Shown: in pieces, positions 1 to 6,924 of the stretch | Numbering within the stretch: position 1 is the first letter of the stretch | How the letters are laid out: the number at the start of each line of letters is the position of its first letter | Virus record (IMG/VR): IMGVR_UViG_3300035204_000809 | Location: 1 to 20,195 of that record | Strand: one strand, 5' to 3' | Source of the DNA: a virus | DNA length: 20,195 nt | Program-made: the position numbers and the translations under genes | The notes under the pieces: generated by a model | The model's database searches: none | Told to the model about the DNA's origin: nothing | The model's input: the letters and a program-made list of their open reading frames with translations, nothing else

Positions 1-171
1 CTAGGAAAGATGCTCCTGTCGGAGTACGGGTGGGAGAGCGGGAAGCACATAATCTCGACCCACTACCTCAAATACAGGGGAAAAGAGTTCAGTGTTGGTG
101 ACAAGCAAATAATCTACAATCCATATTTAATAAACATTTATTTGGCTAAGGAAAAAGAAAATGAAAATTAA
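1..171 (+). CDS. Partial hypothetical protein (3' end only)
   Basis: An open frame runs from base 1 to a TAA at 169-171, giving 56 residues of a C-terminus (begins LGKMLLSEYGWESGK, ends AKEKENEN). The start lies outside the window. The tail is rich in aromatic residues and ends in an acidic/lysine-rich stretch. I do not recognise the family. Its stop overlaps the next gene by 11 nt (ATGAAAATTAA), which suggests the two are translated as a coupled pair in one operon. This spacing supports it being real despite its short visible length. No function is assigned. Confidence 0.6.
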   Translation, partial: LGKMLLSEYGWESGKHIISTHYLKYRGKEFSVGDKQIIYNPYLINIYLAKEKENEN

Positions 172-481
172 GAGCGTTGTGTTTTTAAATGCAGTACGTC
201 TTCCAAACAGGCACATATCTAAGTTCGCCACGAGTGAACCGGGCATGAAACAAAGCTTAGACTACATATGCCTTGTAGATGGCTGCGTAATAGTGCATAA
301 AGATCATAAGAGTGTTTGTGTTCCTTTAGCGGGAGTTGTTTCGTTCGAGACAGCGGAAGAGCCTGCAGTTCATGAATTTTCAAAGAAGGAGAACCGTCGT
401 GCCGGAGAAAAAGGAGAACACGGAAAGGGAGGGACTGCCAAAAAGAAAGGGCGACCGAAGAAGAAAGCCTCTGTACTTTGA
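161..481 (+). CDS. Small protein with basic AT-hook-like C-terminus, upstream of terminase
   Basis: This encodes 106 aa from an ATG preceded by AAGGA at 148-152 (8-nt spacing). The N-terminal ~65 residues look like a compact beta-rich domain (MKIKSVVFLNAVRLPN..., ending near CVPLAGVVSFE). Residues ~75-106 are lysine/glycine-rich and carry KKKGRPKKK, resembling an AT-hook-type DNA-binding tail. A gene just before the large terminase is often the small terminase, but no helix-turn-helix is evident and I do not claim that role. The ORF ends at CTT TGA (476-481), a known +1 frameshift core. The +1 frame continues for 23 codons to overlap the terminase start, so the full product may be 129 aa (see the regulatory entry). 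A nucleic-acid-binding accessory packaging factor is possible but is inference. Confidence 0.7.
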   Translation: MKIKSVVFLNAVRLPNRHISKFATSEPGMKQSLDYICLVDGCVIVHKDHKSVCVPLAGVVSFETAEEPAVHEFSKKENRRAGEKGEHGKGGTAKKKGRPKKKASVL

Positions 482-551
482 GCGTTTTATGAATATGAAA
501 TGGAAAGTTTTTGTCCCTCTAAAAAACAAAAAAGAGCTACATGAAGACTAA
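372..551 (+). CDS. Candidate overlapping ORF or +1 frameshift extension before terL
   Basis: This frame is +1 relative to the upstream 106-aa gene. It could start at ATG 372 (GGAAGAG about 10 nt upstream) and give 59 aa, highly basic (MNFQRRRTVV... to KNKKELHED). Alternatively only its last 23 codons (480-548) are used, after a +1 shift at CTT-TGA. The stop at 549-551 overlaps the terminase ATG by 11 nt (ATGAAGACTAA), the same overlap geometry seen at 161-171 and 19632-19642, which argues that this frame is translated. The segment RKPLYFERFMNMKWKVF reads like natural protein. An independent overlapping gene, a recoded extension, or a frameshift mutation or sequencing error are all possible. 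Being an open but unused frame is also possible. Confidence 0.4.
   Translation: MNFQRRRTVVPEKKENTEREGLPKRKGDRRRKPLYFERFMNMKWKVFVPLKNKKELHED
476..481 (+). promoter_or_regulatory. Candidate +1 programmed frameshift site (CTT TGA)
   Basis: In the frame of the gene starting at 161 the last codons are GTA CTT TGA, followed by G. CTT-TGA is the core of the RF2 (prfB) +1 frameshift site: tRNA-Leu slips from CUU to UUU while the UGA is read slowly. A +1 slip here gives GAG at 480-482 and 23 more codons to TAA 549-551, for a 129-aa product. The strong upstream Shine-Dalgarno-like element of prfB (AGGGGG three bases before CUU) is absent; only purine-rich GAAGAAGAAAG lies about 8 nt upstream. The base after UGA is G rather than the C of prfB. 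Suggestive, not demonstrated. Confidence 0.35.
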
Positions 552-1998
552 AGAATCTGCAATGAACGCCATCGAGGCTAGAGAGGTCCTCAAGGAGTAC
601 ATAAAAAGATTCGGGGAACGCCCAAACGCCAAGAAAAAGGTTGTAGTCTCTGAGAGGTCCACTCAATTCTTTAGGGATTGTTTTGACAAGCAAGTAGCCT
701 TCATAAGCGACCCCTCAAAGCTCAAGACCGCCCTCTGCAGCCGACGAGCGGGCAAAACCCACTCCTGTGCCGTGTATCTCTTAAAACAGGCTGTGGAGAA
801 CCCTGAGAGCGAAGCAGCCTATATTGCCCTTACACGCATCAATGCAAAGCGTGTCATGTGGCCCAAGCTCAAACAGCTAGACCGTCAATATAGTATGAAC
901 ATCAAGTTCAACAATGCCGAGCTGACGGCATATCTCCCCAACGGGAGCATCATCTATTTGACGGCAGCGAATGACCAAGCCGACATCGACAAGCTTCGAG
1001 GAAGCGCATTTGTACTAATCATCATCGATGAGTGCGCTTCCTTTGGACCACATATGGATGAGTTGGTCGAAGAGGTGTTGGAACCAACCTTAGTAGACCA
1101 CGATGGGACTATGTGCCTTATTGGGACACCAAACGCTGCTTGTACGGGAATCTTTCACCGTGCAACGACAGAACCTAATTCGGATTATAGTAATCATTAT
1201 TGGACTATCTTGGACAACCCCCATATCCCCCACGCTCAGGATTGGCTAGACAAGCGCATGAAGCGTAGGGGGTGGGATAACGAGCATCCTGTTTATCTGC
1301 GCGAGTGGTGCGGGAGGTGGGTGCGGTCCGCAGACAGTCTTGTTTATAAGTTCGACGAGGCTATTAATCTTTATGATGCCCTCCCCACTTTGGATTATGA
1401 CTTCGACTACATACTTGGCGTGGATTTGGGTTTCAACGATGCATCTGCGTTTACTGTTTGTGCCTTTAATCGGTATCTTCCTACTCTCTATCTCGTCTAC
1501 GAAATGAAACGTGTCGGGATGATTCCGGCAGAGATCGCGCAGCACATCGAGGAGCTTGGGAAAACTTATAAATTTACTCGTATCGTAATGGATACGGGCG
1601 GCCTCGGCAAGAGTATCGCGGAGGAGTTCCGTATCCGTTATAATATCCCCGTCATCGCCGCAAGCAAACATGACAAATTTAGCTACATTGAACTTCTGAA
1701 CAGCGATCTGCGCTCCGGCTTCGTCAAAGTCCCACCTGACTCTGACATTGCCGGGGAATGGAACCTCTTGCAGTGGGCTGAAAATCAGAAAACTGAGGAT
1801 AAGCGTTTTGAAAACCATTTATCAGATGCCTTTTTGTATGCGTGGCGTGAGTCCAAACACTATTGTAGCGAAGAAATGCCGTATGCACCACAGCATGGTA
1901 CTAAAGAATGGTGGGAAAAGATGTGGGATGAGTGGGAAGTGACAGAGGGCGACAAAATTGAGCGTGAAAAGCGCATGGATTGGTGGGAGGTTTTATAA
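541..1998 (+). CDS. terL: Terminase large subunit (ATPase plus nuclease)
   Basis: This 485-aa protein has the usual length for the DNA-packaging motor that pumps genome through the portal and cuts concatemers. The N-terminal ATPase shows a deviant Walker A at residues 67-73 (SRRAGKT), Walker B at 158-164 (VLIIIDE) and a coupling motif near LIGTPN. The C-terminal RNase H-like nuclease shows the three expected acidic positions: D295 in GVDLG, D351 in VMDTGG and D429 in LSDAF. All key residues appear intact. The start at 541 has only a weak AAGAG upstream but overlaps the preceding +1-frame ORF by 11 nt, so translational coupling is likely. M8 (562) is an alternative start. The stop overlaps the next ATG by one base. 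Codon use is odd for this cluster: about 3 of 30 Ile codons are ATA, and most Arg codons are CGN, unlike the portal. Confidence 0.95.
   Translation: MKTKESAMNAIEAREVLKEYIKRFGERPNAKKKVVVSERSTQFFRDCFDKQVAFISDPSKLKTALCSRRAGKTHSCAVYLLKQAVENPESEAAYIALTRINAKRVMWPKLKQLDRQYSMNIKFNNAELTAYLPNGSIIYLTAANDQADIDKLRGSAFVLIIIDECASFGPHMDELVEEVLEPTLVDHDGTMCLIGTPNAACTGIFHRATTEPNSDYSNHYWTILDNPHIPHAQDWLDKRMKRRGWDNEHPVYLREWCGRWVRSADSLVYKFDEAINLYDALPTLDYDFDYILGVDLGFNDASAFTVCAFNRYLPTLYLVYEMKRVGMIPAEIAQHIEELGKTYKFTRIVMDTGGLGKSIAEEFRIRYNIPVIAASKHDKFSYIELLNSDLRSGFVKVPPDSDIAGEWNLLQWAENQKTEDKRFENHLSDAFLYAWRESKHYCSEEMPYAPQHGTKEWWEKMWDEWEVTEGDKIEREKRMDWWEVL
1985..1990 (+). promoter_or_regulatory. Ribosome binding site deciding the 1998 start
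   Basis: GGGAGG lies 7 nt before ATG 1998, inside the last codons of terL. It favours ATG 1998 over the in-frame GTG-like start at 1980-1982, which would place the Shine-Dalgarno sequence inside the gene. Confidence 0.75.
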
Positions 1999-2240
1999 TG
2001 TTCAAAAGTAAGGTAGAGTTGTTCCAATTGTTAGGAAATGCAGATAAACTTGATGAGCTTTTGAAAACACTCAGGACAAATGGTGTCCAAGAGTTCTCTG
2101 CAGGAGAGATGACTTTGAAGTTTGTACAGTTCGTCCATCTCCCTTCTGCAGATGTTGGCAAATTTGTCAACCTGAAGGAAAGTCAAAATATACGTGAAGA
2201 AGATGATGAAATGTTGTACTATTCATCAGGAGGAACTTAA
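1998..2240 (+). CDS. Small conserved-type phage protein between terminase and portal
   Basis: This encodes 80 aa starting at ATG 1998, which shares its A with the terL stop (TAATG) and follows a good GGGAGG. The first half is predicted helical (FQLLGNADKLDELLKTLR). A segment ending in an alternating hydrophobic strand (GEMTLKFVQFVHLP) follows, then an acidic C-terminus. Small ORFs at this position are common in podophages and usually have no assigned function. I do not recognise a named family. Co-translation with terminase and portal suggests a packaging- or head-related accessory role, which is inference. No transmembrane segment or catalytic motif is visible. Confidence 0.75.
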   Translation: MFKSKVELFQLLGNADKLDELLKTLRTNGVQEFSAGEMTLKFVQFVHLPSADVGKFVNLKESQNIREEDDEMLYYSSGGT

Positions 2241-2243
2241 GAT

Positions 2244-2834
2244 ATGGCATCTGAGGTTATGCGGAAATATGCAGACGAATTAAGCAGGCTTAATGCGGGT
2301 GATGTGGCGATGCAGAGGGCCATGAGTAAAGAGGAGCATGAAAACCGACAACTGACTATAAAGTTAGAAGAGGATAGGGCAAGGCAGCAGCAAAAGATCG
2401 AAAAGGAAATTAAGGCCGCTTTAGAACCTGTTGAGCCGTCAGGAAGAATAAACATGGCCCCTCCCCCTACTAAGGAACCCTCTAGATTCGAGCAGTGGAA
2501 GAAAAGGCTAGATATGGAAGCCTCGCAGAGGCCCCAAGAGCCATCGGGGACAATGGAGGATTGGGCCAAACTCGATCCTAGATGGAGAAATAACGAGGCT
2601 TACGACTCAGGTGCTGACAAGAGAGGCAACCGTGATGGCAGTTGGGGCAAGGCGGGCAAGAAAACAGGCATGGATGGACAAAAGTTTTCAAGAGAAGACA
2701 TCTTAGAGCTAATGATAATTTCAGAGGACGAGGAGATACAGGCAATGGGAAAACTGCTAATGGAGAAGTATCACGAAAGGAGATCCGCCAACGCTAGGAA
2801 ATCTAAACGACGAAGGCAACGGGATGAACAATAA
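2244..2834 (+). CDS. Charged, largely helical hypothetical protein
   Basis: This encodes 196 aa. The start at ATG 2244 is supported by AGGAGG at 2228-2233 in the end of the previous gene. Residues ~15-70 are strongly charged and probably coiled coil (KEEHENRQLTIKLEEDRARQQQKIEKEIK). A proline/acidic linker (PVEPSGRINMAPPPTKEP) and a Trp-containing middle (FEQWKKRL, MEDWAKLDPRW) follow. The end is basic (RRSANARKSKRRRQR). The stop overlaps the portal ATG by one base. The family is not recognised. Its position directly before the portal suggests an assembly or packaging accessory, possibly a DNA- or portal-interacting factor; that is inference only. It is too hydrophilic to be a membrane protein. 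Confidence 0.75.
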   Translation: MASEVMRKYADELSRLNAGDVAMQRAMSKEEHENRQLTIKLEEDRARQQQKIEKEIKAALEPVEPSGRINMAPPPTKEPSRFEQWKKRLDMEASQRPQEPSGTMEDWAKLDPRWRNNEAYDSGADKRGNRDGSWGKAGKKTGMDGQKFSREDILELMIISEDEEIQAMGKLLMEKYHERRSANARKSKRRRQRDEQ

Positions 2835-4693
2835 TGGCTTATAAAGAGAAATTCAAAACGTTTTGGTGGCAGTCAGATAAGAGTGAAGTGAACTCCTTTG
2901 TCTTTGATGCCGTTGGATTTATAGACGACAAGCAAGAGTACAGAACCACTAGCGACCTTCGCCACCTGCGTTTATATTCAAATGCACAACTTCTTGGTCT
3001 AAGCAGTTCGTCTTACGCAAGGGCACCATCCCTGTCCAATAGTTCCGTGAATAGACTAGCCCTGAACATCGTTCACTCGATGATTTCGACAATAGTCTCG
3101 AAGATAATGAAGAACCGACCACGCCCACTGTTTCTCACGAGCGGTGGTGACTACACCATGAAACGCAGGGCCAAGCTCCTAAACAAGTTTGTTCTAGGAT
3201 TATTCTACGGTACAGACATGTATGAGATGGGCGAAGCTGCATGTCTAGACTCGTGTATTTTCGGAACAGGGTTCATAAAGATATTTGAGGAGGATGGTGA
3301 CATACGCGCCGAGAGAGTTTTCCCGCATGAGATAGTTGTGGATGACACGGAAGCCATCTATGGCAAGCCACGACAGATGTTTCAGAGAAAGAATGTTAAC
3401 AAGGAGGTACTTGCAAGTGCCTTCCCTGAGTTTGAAGCGCAAATAAGGAGTGCAAACCCCCCTTCGGATACAGATGGGAACATAAATGAAGAAGTTCATG
3501 ATCAAGTCTCTGTTATTGAAGCATGGCATTTACCATCTAGCCGCACTGCTAAAGATGGCAGACATGTGATGTGCATCAATAACATGTGCTTATTGGACGA
3601 AGAGTATAGATTACCTTACTTCCCATTTGTATCCCTTAGGTGGAGTCAGCGTGCGCTAGGGTTTTGGGGACAGGGGATAGCCGAGCAATTAACAGGACTT
3701 CAAATTGAGATCAACAAGTTGCTGAAGACGATACAGATCGCCATGCACCTAGTGAGTGTACCAAAGGTGTTCATCGAGAGGGGCAGCAAGGTATCAAAGG
3801 CACACCTCAACAACGAAATAGGTGGTGTTATAGAGTATGCGGGAACCCCACCCATATTCAAGACGGCACAGGCTGTTAGTCCTGAAATGTTCAACCACTT
3901 AGAGCGTCTGTATAATAAAGCCTATGAGATAGTCGGCGTTAGTCAGCTATCTGCGTCAAGCAGGAAACCCACGGGCCTAGACAGCGGTCGCGCCCTACGT
4001 GAGTTCTCTGACATCGAATCAGAAAGATTCCTGTCCTTCGCAAGAGCCTACGAAAAAATGTTCTTGGATGCGTCTAAAATTATGGTCAACATGGCTAGAG
4101 ACATGTACGAGCGGGGAAATAAGGACTTCGCAGTCACAAGCTTTTCCAAAACGACAATGGAGAAGATCAAGTGGGGCGAGATAGATCTAAAAGAAGAGCA
4201 ATACGTTATGCAGGTGTTCCCAACATCGCTCCTGCCCGTCACGCCCGCAGCTAGGCTGCAGACCGTAGAGGAGATGATGCGTACGGGACTCATCAACAGG
4301 GAGGATGGGTTGGCGCTATTGGATTTTCCTGATATAGAAAGCATACAGGACTTGGAGAGTGCTGCTATGGATGATATAGAAAGAACAATCGAGGAGATGA
4401 TAGACAATGGTGTTTACACTCCCCCCGAACCATTCACCAACTTAATGTTGGCTATGAGAAAAATGAACCAAGCGTACATACGCGCAAAACTAGATAACGT
4501 GCCCGACAGTAAGTTGGAGCTTATGCGAAGATATGTAGCAGATGCTCAGGCGCTTCTTTCTCAGGCGCGTCAGGCAGAGCAGCAAGCGATGATGCAAATG
4601 CAGATGCAGCAGCAACTAGCGACTCAGAGTCAGGCTGTCCCCGAAAAGCAACCTACGCAATCCCAACAGGCAGAACCACAACTACCAACTTAA
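2834..4693 (+). CDS. Portal protein (head-tail connector)
   Basis: This 619-aa protein would form the dodecameric ring at one capsid vertex through which terminase packages DNA and to which the tail attaches. Evidence is position (between terminase and scaffold/capsid), length, and a portal-like arrangement. A helical N-terminal region (LNIVHSMISTIVSKIMKNRP) is followed by a wing-like beta section (IFGTGFIKIFEEDGDIRAERVFPHEI), a central helical/loop region with GFWGQGIAEQLTGLQ, and long C-terminal helices. The end (from about residue 575) is Gln/Met-rich (MMQMQMQQQL then QSQ repeats), as expected for a flexible barrel or disordered tail. Its ATG overlaps the preceding stop (TAATG) with only weak Shine-Dalgarno, so it probably depends on coupling. 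Arg codons are about half AGA/AGG and Ile is mostly ATA. Confidence 0.87.
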   Translation: MAYKEKFKTFWWQSDKSEVNSFVFDAVGFIDDKQEYRTTSDLRHLRLYSNAQLLGLSSSSYARAPSLSNSSVNRLALNIVHSMISTIVSKIMKNRPRPLFLTSGGDYTMKRRAKLLNKFVLGLFYGTDMYEMGEAACLDSCIFGTGFIKIFEEDGDIRAERVFPHEIVVDDTEAIYGKPRQMFQRKNVNKEVLASAFPEFEAQIRSANPPSDTDGNINEEVHDQVSVIEAWHLPSSRTAKDGRHVMCINNMCLLDEEYRLPYFPFVSLRWSQRALGFWGQGIAEQLTGLQIEINKLLKTIQIAMHLVSVPKVFIERGSKVSKAHLNNEIGGVIEYAGTPPIFKTAQAVSPEMFNHLERLYNKAYEIVGVSQLSASSRKPTGLDSGRALREFSDIESERFLSFARAYEKMFLDASKIMVNMARDMYERGNKDFAVTSFSKTTMEKIKWGEIDLKEEQYVMQVFPTSLLPVTPAARLQTVEEMMRTGLINREDGLALLDFPDIESIQDLESAAMDDIERTIEEMIDNGVYTPPEPFTNLMLAMRKMNQAYIRAKLDNVPDSKLELMRRYVADAQALLSQARQAEQQAMMQMQMQQQLATQSQAVPEKQPTQSQQAEPQLPT

Positions 4694-4705
4694 TTTGGAG
4701 GAATA

Positions 4706-5497
4706 ATGAGCGAAGAAGTAGAGCAAGCGAATGAGGGTCAAGAAGCGCCCCAAGAGGTAGAGCAGGAACAGGATGTTTATGATATAAGCCGACATGCTGC
4801 CATATTGGCAGAAAAGGAGGCTGAACTAGCAGAGGCAGAATCCGTTCTAGCCCATAAATTAGAGGAGATTGGTGCTTTCGAGAAGAGCATGGAGTCAGCG
4901 AAGGAAGACCCCGTGGCATTCGCGGAATCGCTAGGGATAACTTACGAAGATTATGCATCAAGGTATCTTCAGGATACGGGTTCGTCACCGCAAACAGAGC
5001 AGGAGGTTGTTTTAAGTAAAATAGAGAACCTAGAAAAGCAACTCAAGACCTCCCAATCTCAACGCGAAGACGATGCTCGTGCAGTAGCTGTGGAAAAACA
5101 GAGGGAAGCTTATGGAAAAGCCCTTGTGGAAGTTCAAGATTTCGTAGATACTAATGAAGAAAAATTTGATTTGATAAAAAATATAGGTGTGCATGATGTA
5201 GTGTTAACCGTTATTGGTCAGCACTATAGAAACACCGGAGAGATACTAGACACCGAGGAAGCATGCGTAGCGGTGCAAGAGCATTATGAACAAGAGGCAG
5301 AGAGATATTTGGCCTCCGAAAAGTTATTGACGAGATTAGGATTAGAGAAGAAACCAACGCAAGGTGTGCAGCAAGATATGAGGCCGAGAACTTTGACAAA
5401 CAACATTGGAACAGAAGCTCCACGCTATAAGGATGAAAGACCTATAAGTAGAGAGGAATCCCTAGAGAGGGCAGCCGCTCTTTTGCGTTGGAGTTAA
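4706..5497 (+). CDS. Scaffold-like capsid assembly protein
   Basis: This 263-aa, very acidic, Glu/Gln-rich protein starts at ATG 4706, with GGAGG at 4697-4701. It lies between portal and major capsid protein, the standard site of the internal scaffold that guides procapsid assembly and leaves before or during packaging. It has a long coiled-coil-prone region (residues ~25-60, AAILAEKEAELAEAESVLAHK, and ~90-130), a central domain (YGKALVEVQDFVDTNEEKF...), and a short Arg-containing C-terminal helix (REESLERAAALLRW). In P22-type scaffolds a C-terminal helix like this binds coat protein; that parallel is inferred. No protease motif is visible. Annotation rests on composition and context, not on sequence motif. 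Confidence 0.78.
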   Translation: MSEEVEQANEGQEAPQEVEQEQDVYDISRHAAILAEKEAELAEAESVLAHKLEEIGAFEKSMESAKEDPVAFAESLGITYEDYASRYLQDTGSSPQTEQEVVLSKIENLEKQLKTSQSQREDDARAVAVEKQREAYGKALVEVQDFVDTNEEKFDLIKNIGVHDVVLTVIGQHYRNTGEILDTEEACVAVQEHYEQEAERYLASEKLLTRLGLEKKPTQGVQQDMRPRTLTNNIGTEAPRYKDERPISREESLERAAALLRWS

Positions 5498-5512
5498 TTT
5501 TAGGAGAAAATA

Positions 5513-6766
5513 ATGCCTCAAGCAACTGTATACGGAAATGCCGTATCCCCTTTTGCCTTAGATCCGGCAATGGGATTAAATCTCGATTCGTTCGAGATGG
5601 CGTTGAAAGAACATTATAAGAGCAGCACGATTGAAAACTTGGTTTACAAGAATCGTCCTCTCTTGGCAATGATGCCAAAATATCAAAAATTCGGAGGACG
5701 GGTTCTTCCTGTTCCCGTAATGAATGCCAACCCTCAGAACCGTAGTGCGACCTTCACGGATGCACAAAAGTCGGGTGCGACATCTTCAGGGCTTCAATAT
5801 CAGCCATCGTCCATCAAGAGTTTTCTCTTGCAACGAGAGCGAGATTATTCAATTGCCCGTATTGACGGTGAAACGCTAGAGGCTTCACGGGGTGATGCCA
5901 ATGCGTTCATGCAGGCTGCTACTGCTGAAATTGATGGTGCGATGAGCGCCATTGGTCGATCTTTAGCGGGCGCGTGTTATCGTGATGGATCGGGTGTTAT
6001 CGGAACATCAGGTACTATTAACGCACTAGAGTGTCCCCTTTCTAATCCTGAAGACGTAGTCCAATTTGAAGTTGGAATGGTCATTCACGATAAGGGAACA
6101 CCTGCTAACCTTGCCCTCATATCGGCTGTAAATAGGAGCACGGGTGTATTAACCTTTGCTGCTTCCCCTACACCGGCTGTCTCAGATGACACAGATCTTG
6201 TGATTTTAGGAGATGAAGGCAAGAAGGTTTCAGGACTTTCCGCATGGATTACTAACAATACTACAGCCTTAGATGAAGCTTTCTTTGGTATCGTGCGGAA
6301 TGTTGATCCTAGTCGTTTGGGTGGATTACACCACGCAGGCGGTGCACAACCTATCGAGGAAGCTCTTATTGATGCTTCGTCTTTGGTTGGGCGAGAGGGT
6401 GGACGACCTGATGTGTGCTTCCTGCCATTTGATAAGTTTTCTGAGCTTGTCAAGGCTCTTGGAAGCAAGGTAACATATGTAGATGCCAAATCACCTGCCA
6501 ATATCGGCTTCAGGGCTTTAGAGCTTCATGCTCCTTATGGAACAATGAAGGTTATCCCTGATGCAGATTGCCAACCTGACACAGCTTGGTTGCTTCAGAT
6601 GAACACTTGGAGTTTAAATAGCTTGGGTTCTGCCCCTCGTATTTTAACCCATGACGGTAATAGATCTTTGCGGATCGCTGATGCGGATGCAATTGAAGTG
6701 CGAATTGGTTACTATGCCAATATCGCCTGCAAGGCACCGGGTTGGAACTGCAAGGTAACACTATAA
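5513..6766 (+). CDS. Major capsid protein
   Basis: This 417-aa protein forms the icosahedral shell, presumably with an HK97-like fold. The start at ATG 5513 has a strong AGGAG 6 nt upstream. Features fit a capsid: an N-terminal arm, an E-loop/long-helix region (DANAFMQAATAEIDGAMSAIGRSLAG), and an apparent inserted beta domain at about residues 157-232 (GVIGTSG ... VGMVIHDKG ... LISAVNRSTGVLTFAAS ... DLVILGDEG). A typical capsid C-terminal half follows (FLPFDKFSELVKALG, IEVRIGYYANIACKAPG). Codon use is strongly biased: one ATA among about 22 Ile codons and three AGA/AGG among about 19 Arg codons by hand count. That is unlike the portal and fits very high expression. A stem-loop terminator follows directly. 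Confidence 0.88.
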   Translation: MPQATVYGNAVSPFALDPAMGLNLDSFEMALKEHYKSSTIENLVYKNRPLLAMMPKYQKFGGRVLPVPVMNANPQNRSATFTDAQKSGATSSGLQYQPSSIKSFLLQRERDYSIARIDGETLEASRGDANAFMQAATAEIDGAMSAIGRSLAGACYRDGSGVIGTSGTINALECPLSNPEDVVQFEVGMVIHDKGTPANLALISAVNRSTGVLTFAASPTPAVSDDTDLVILGDEGKKVSGLSAWITNNTTALDEAFFGIVRNVDPSRLGGLHHAGGAQPIEEALIDASSLVGREGGRPDVCFLPFDKFSELVKALGSKVTYVDAKSPANIGFRALELHAPYGTMKVIPDADCQPDTAWLLQMNTWSLNSLGSAPRILTHDGNRSLRIADADAIEVRIGYYANIACKAPGWNCKVTL

Positions 6767-6776
6767 TAACAAATTC

Positions 6777-6802
6777 GGGGTGGGCTTCGGCTCACCCCTT
6801 TT
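6777..6802 (+). terminator. Rho-independent terminator after the capsid gene (UUCG loop)
   Basis: A 9-bp stem, GGGGTGGGC (6777-6785) with GCTCACCCC (6790-6798), has one G-T wobble. It is closed by the stable tetraloop TTCG (6786-6789) and followed by TTTT (6799-6802). It sits 10 nt after the capsid stop. Because genes continue on the same strand with no obvious promoter, it probably lowers rather than ends transcription, favouring capsid mRNA or stabilising its 3' end. Confidence 0.88.
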
Positions 6803-6820
6803 CCGTGTAAGGAATTTAAA

Positions 6821-6916
6821 ATGGCAAATAGAACAACTATTGGTGTTCCGTTGGGTGCGGGTGATGAGCTTCATTTTACATTGGTTCTTCGTAACAATTC
6901 AGCAGATTCAAGATAG
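6821..6916 (+). CDS. Tiny ORF (31 aa) after the capsid terminator
   Basis: ATG 6821 follows AAGGA at 6809-6813 (7-nt spacing) and reads 31 codons (MANRTTIGVPLGAGDEL...HFTLVLRNNSADSR) to TAG 6914-6916. The codons (CGT, GGT, GTT, CTT) match the capsid gene rather than the ATA/AGG-rich neighbours. The peptide looks like the beginning of a beta-sandwich domain that stops abruptly. It could be a tiny virion protein, the remnant of a lost decoration or fibre gene, or a leader ORF. No family is recognised. It fills the only gap of more than about 20 nt in this region. Confidence 0.55.
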   Translation: MANRTTIGVPLGAGDELHFTLVLRNNSADSR

Positions 6917-6924
6917 AGGTAATC

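Noticed and set aside
1246-1818. 190-codon minus-strand ORF inside terL
   Set aside because: It lies wholly antisense to a strongly supported terminase with intact motifs, has no partner genes on the minus strand, and reads as a shadow of the plus-strand codon pattern.
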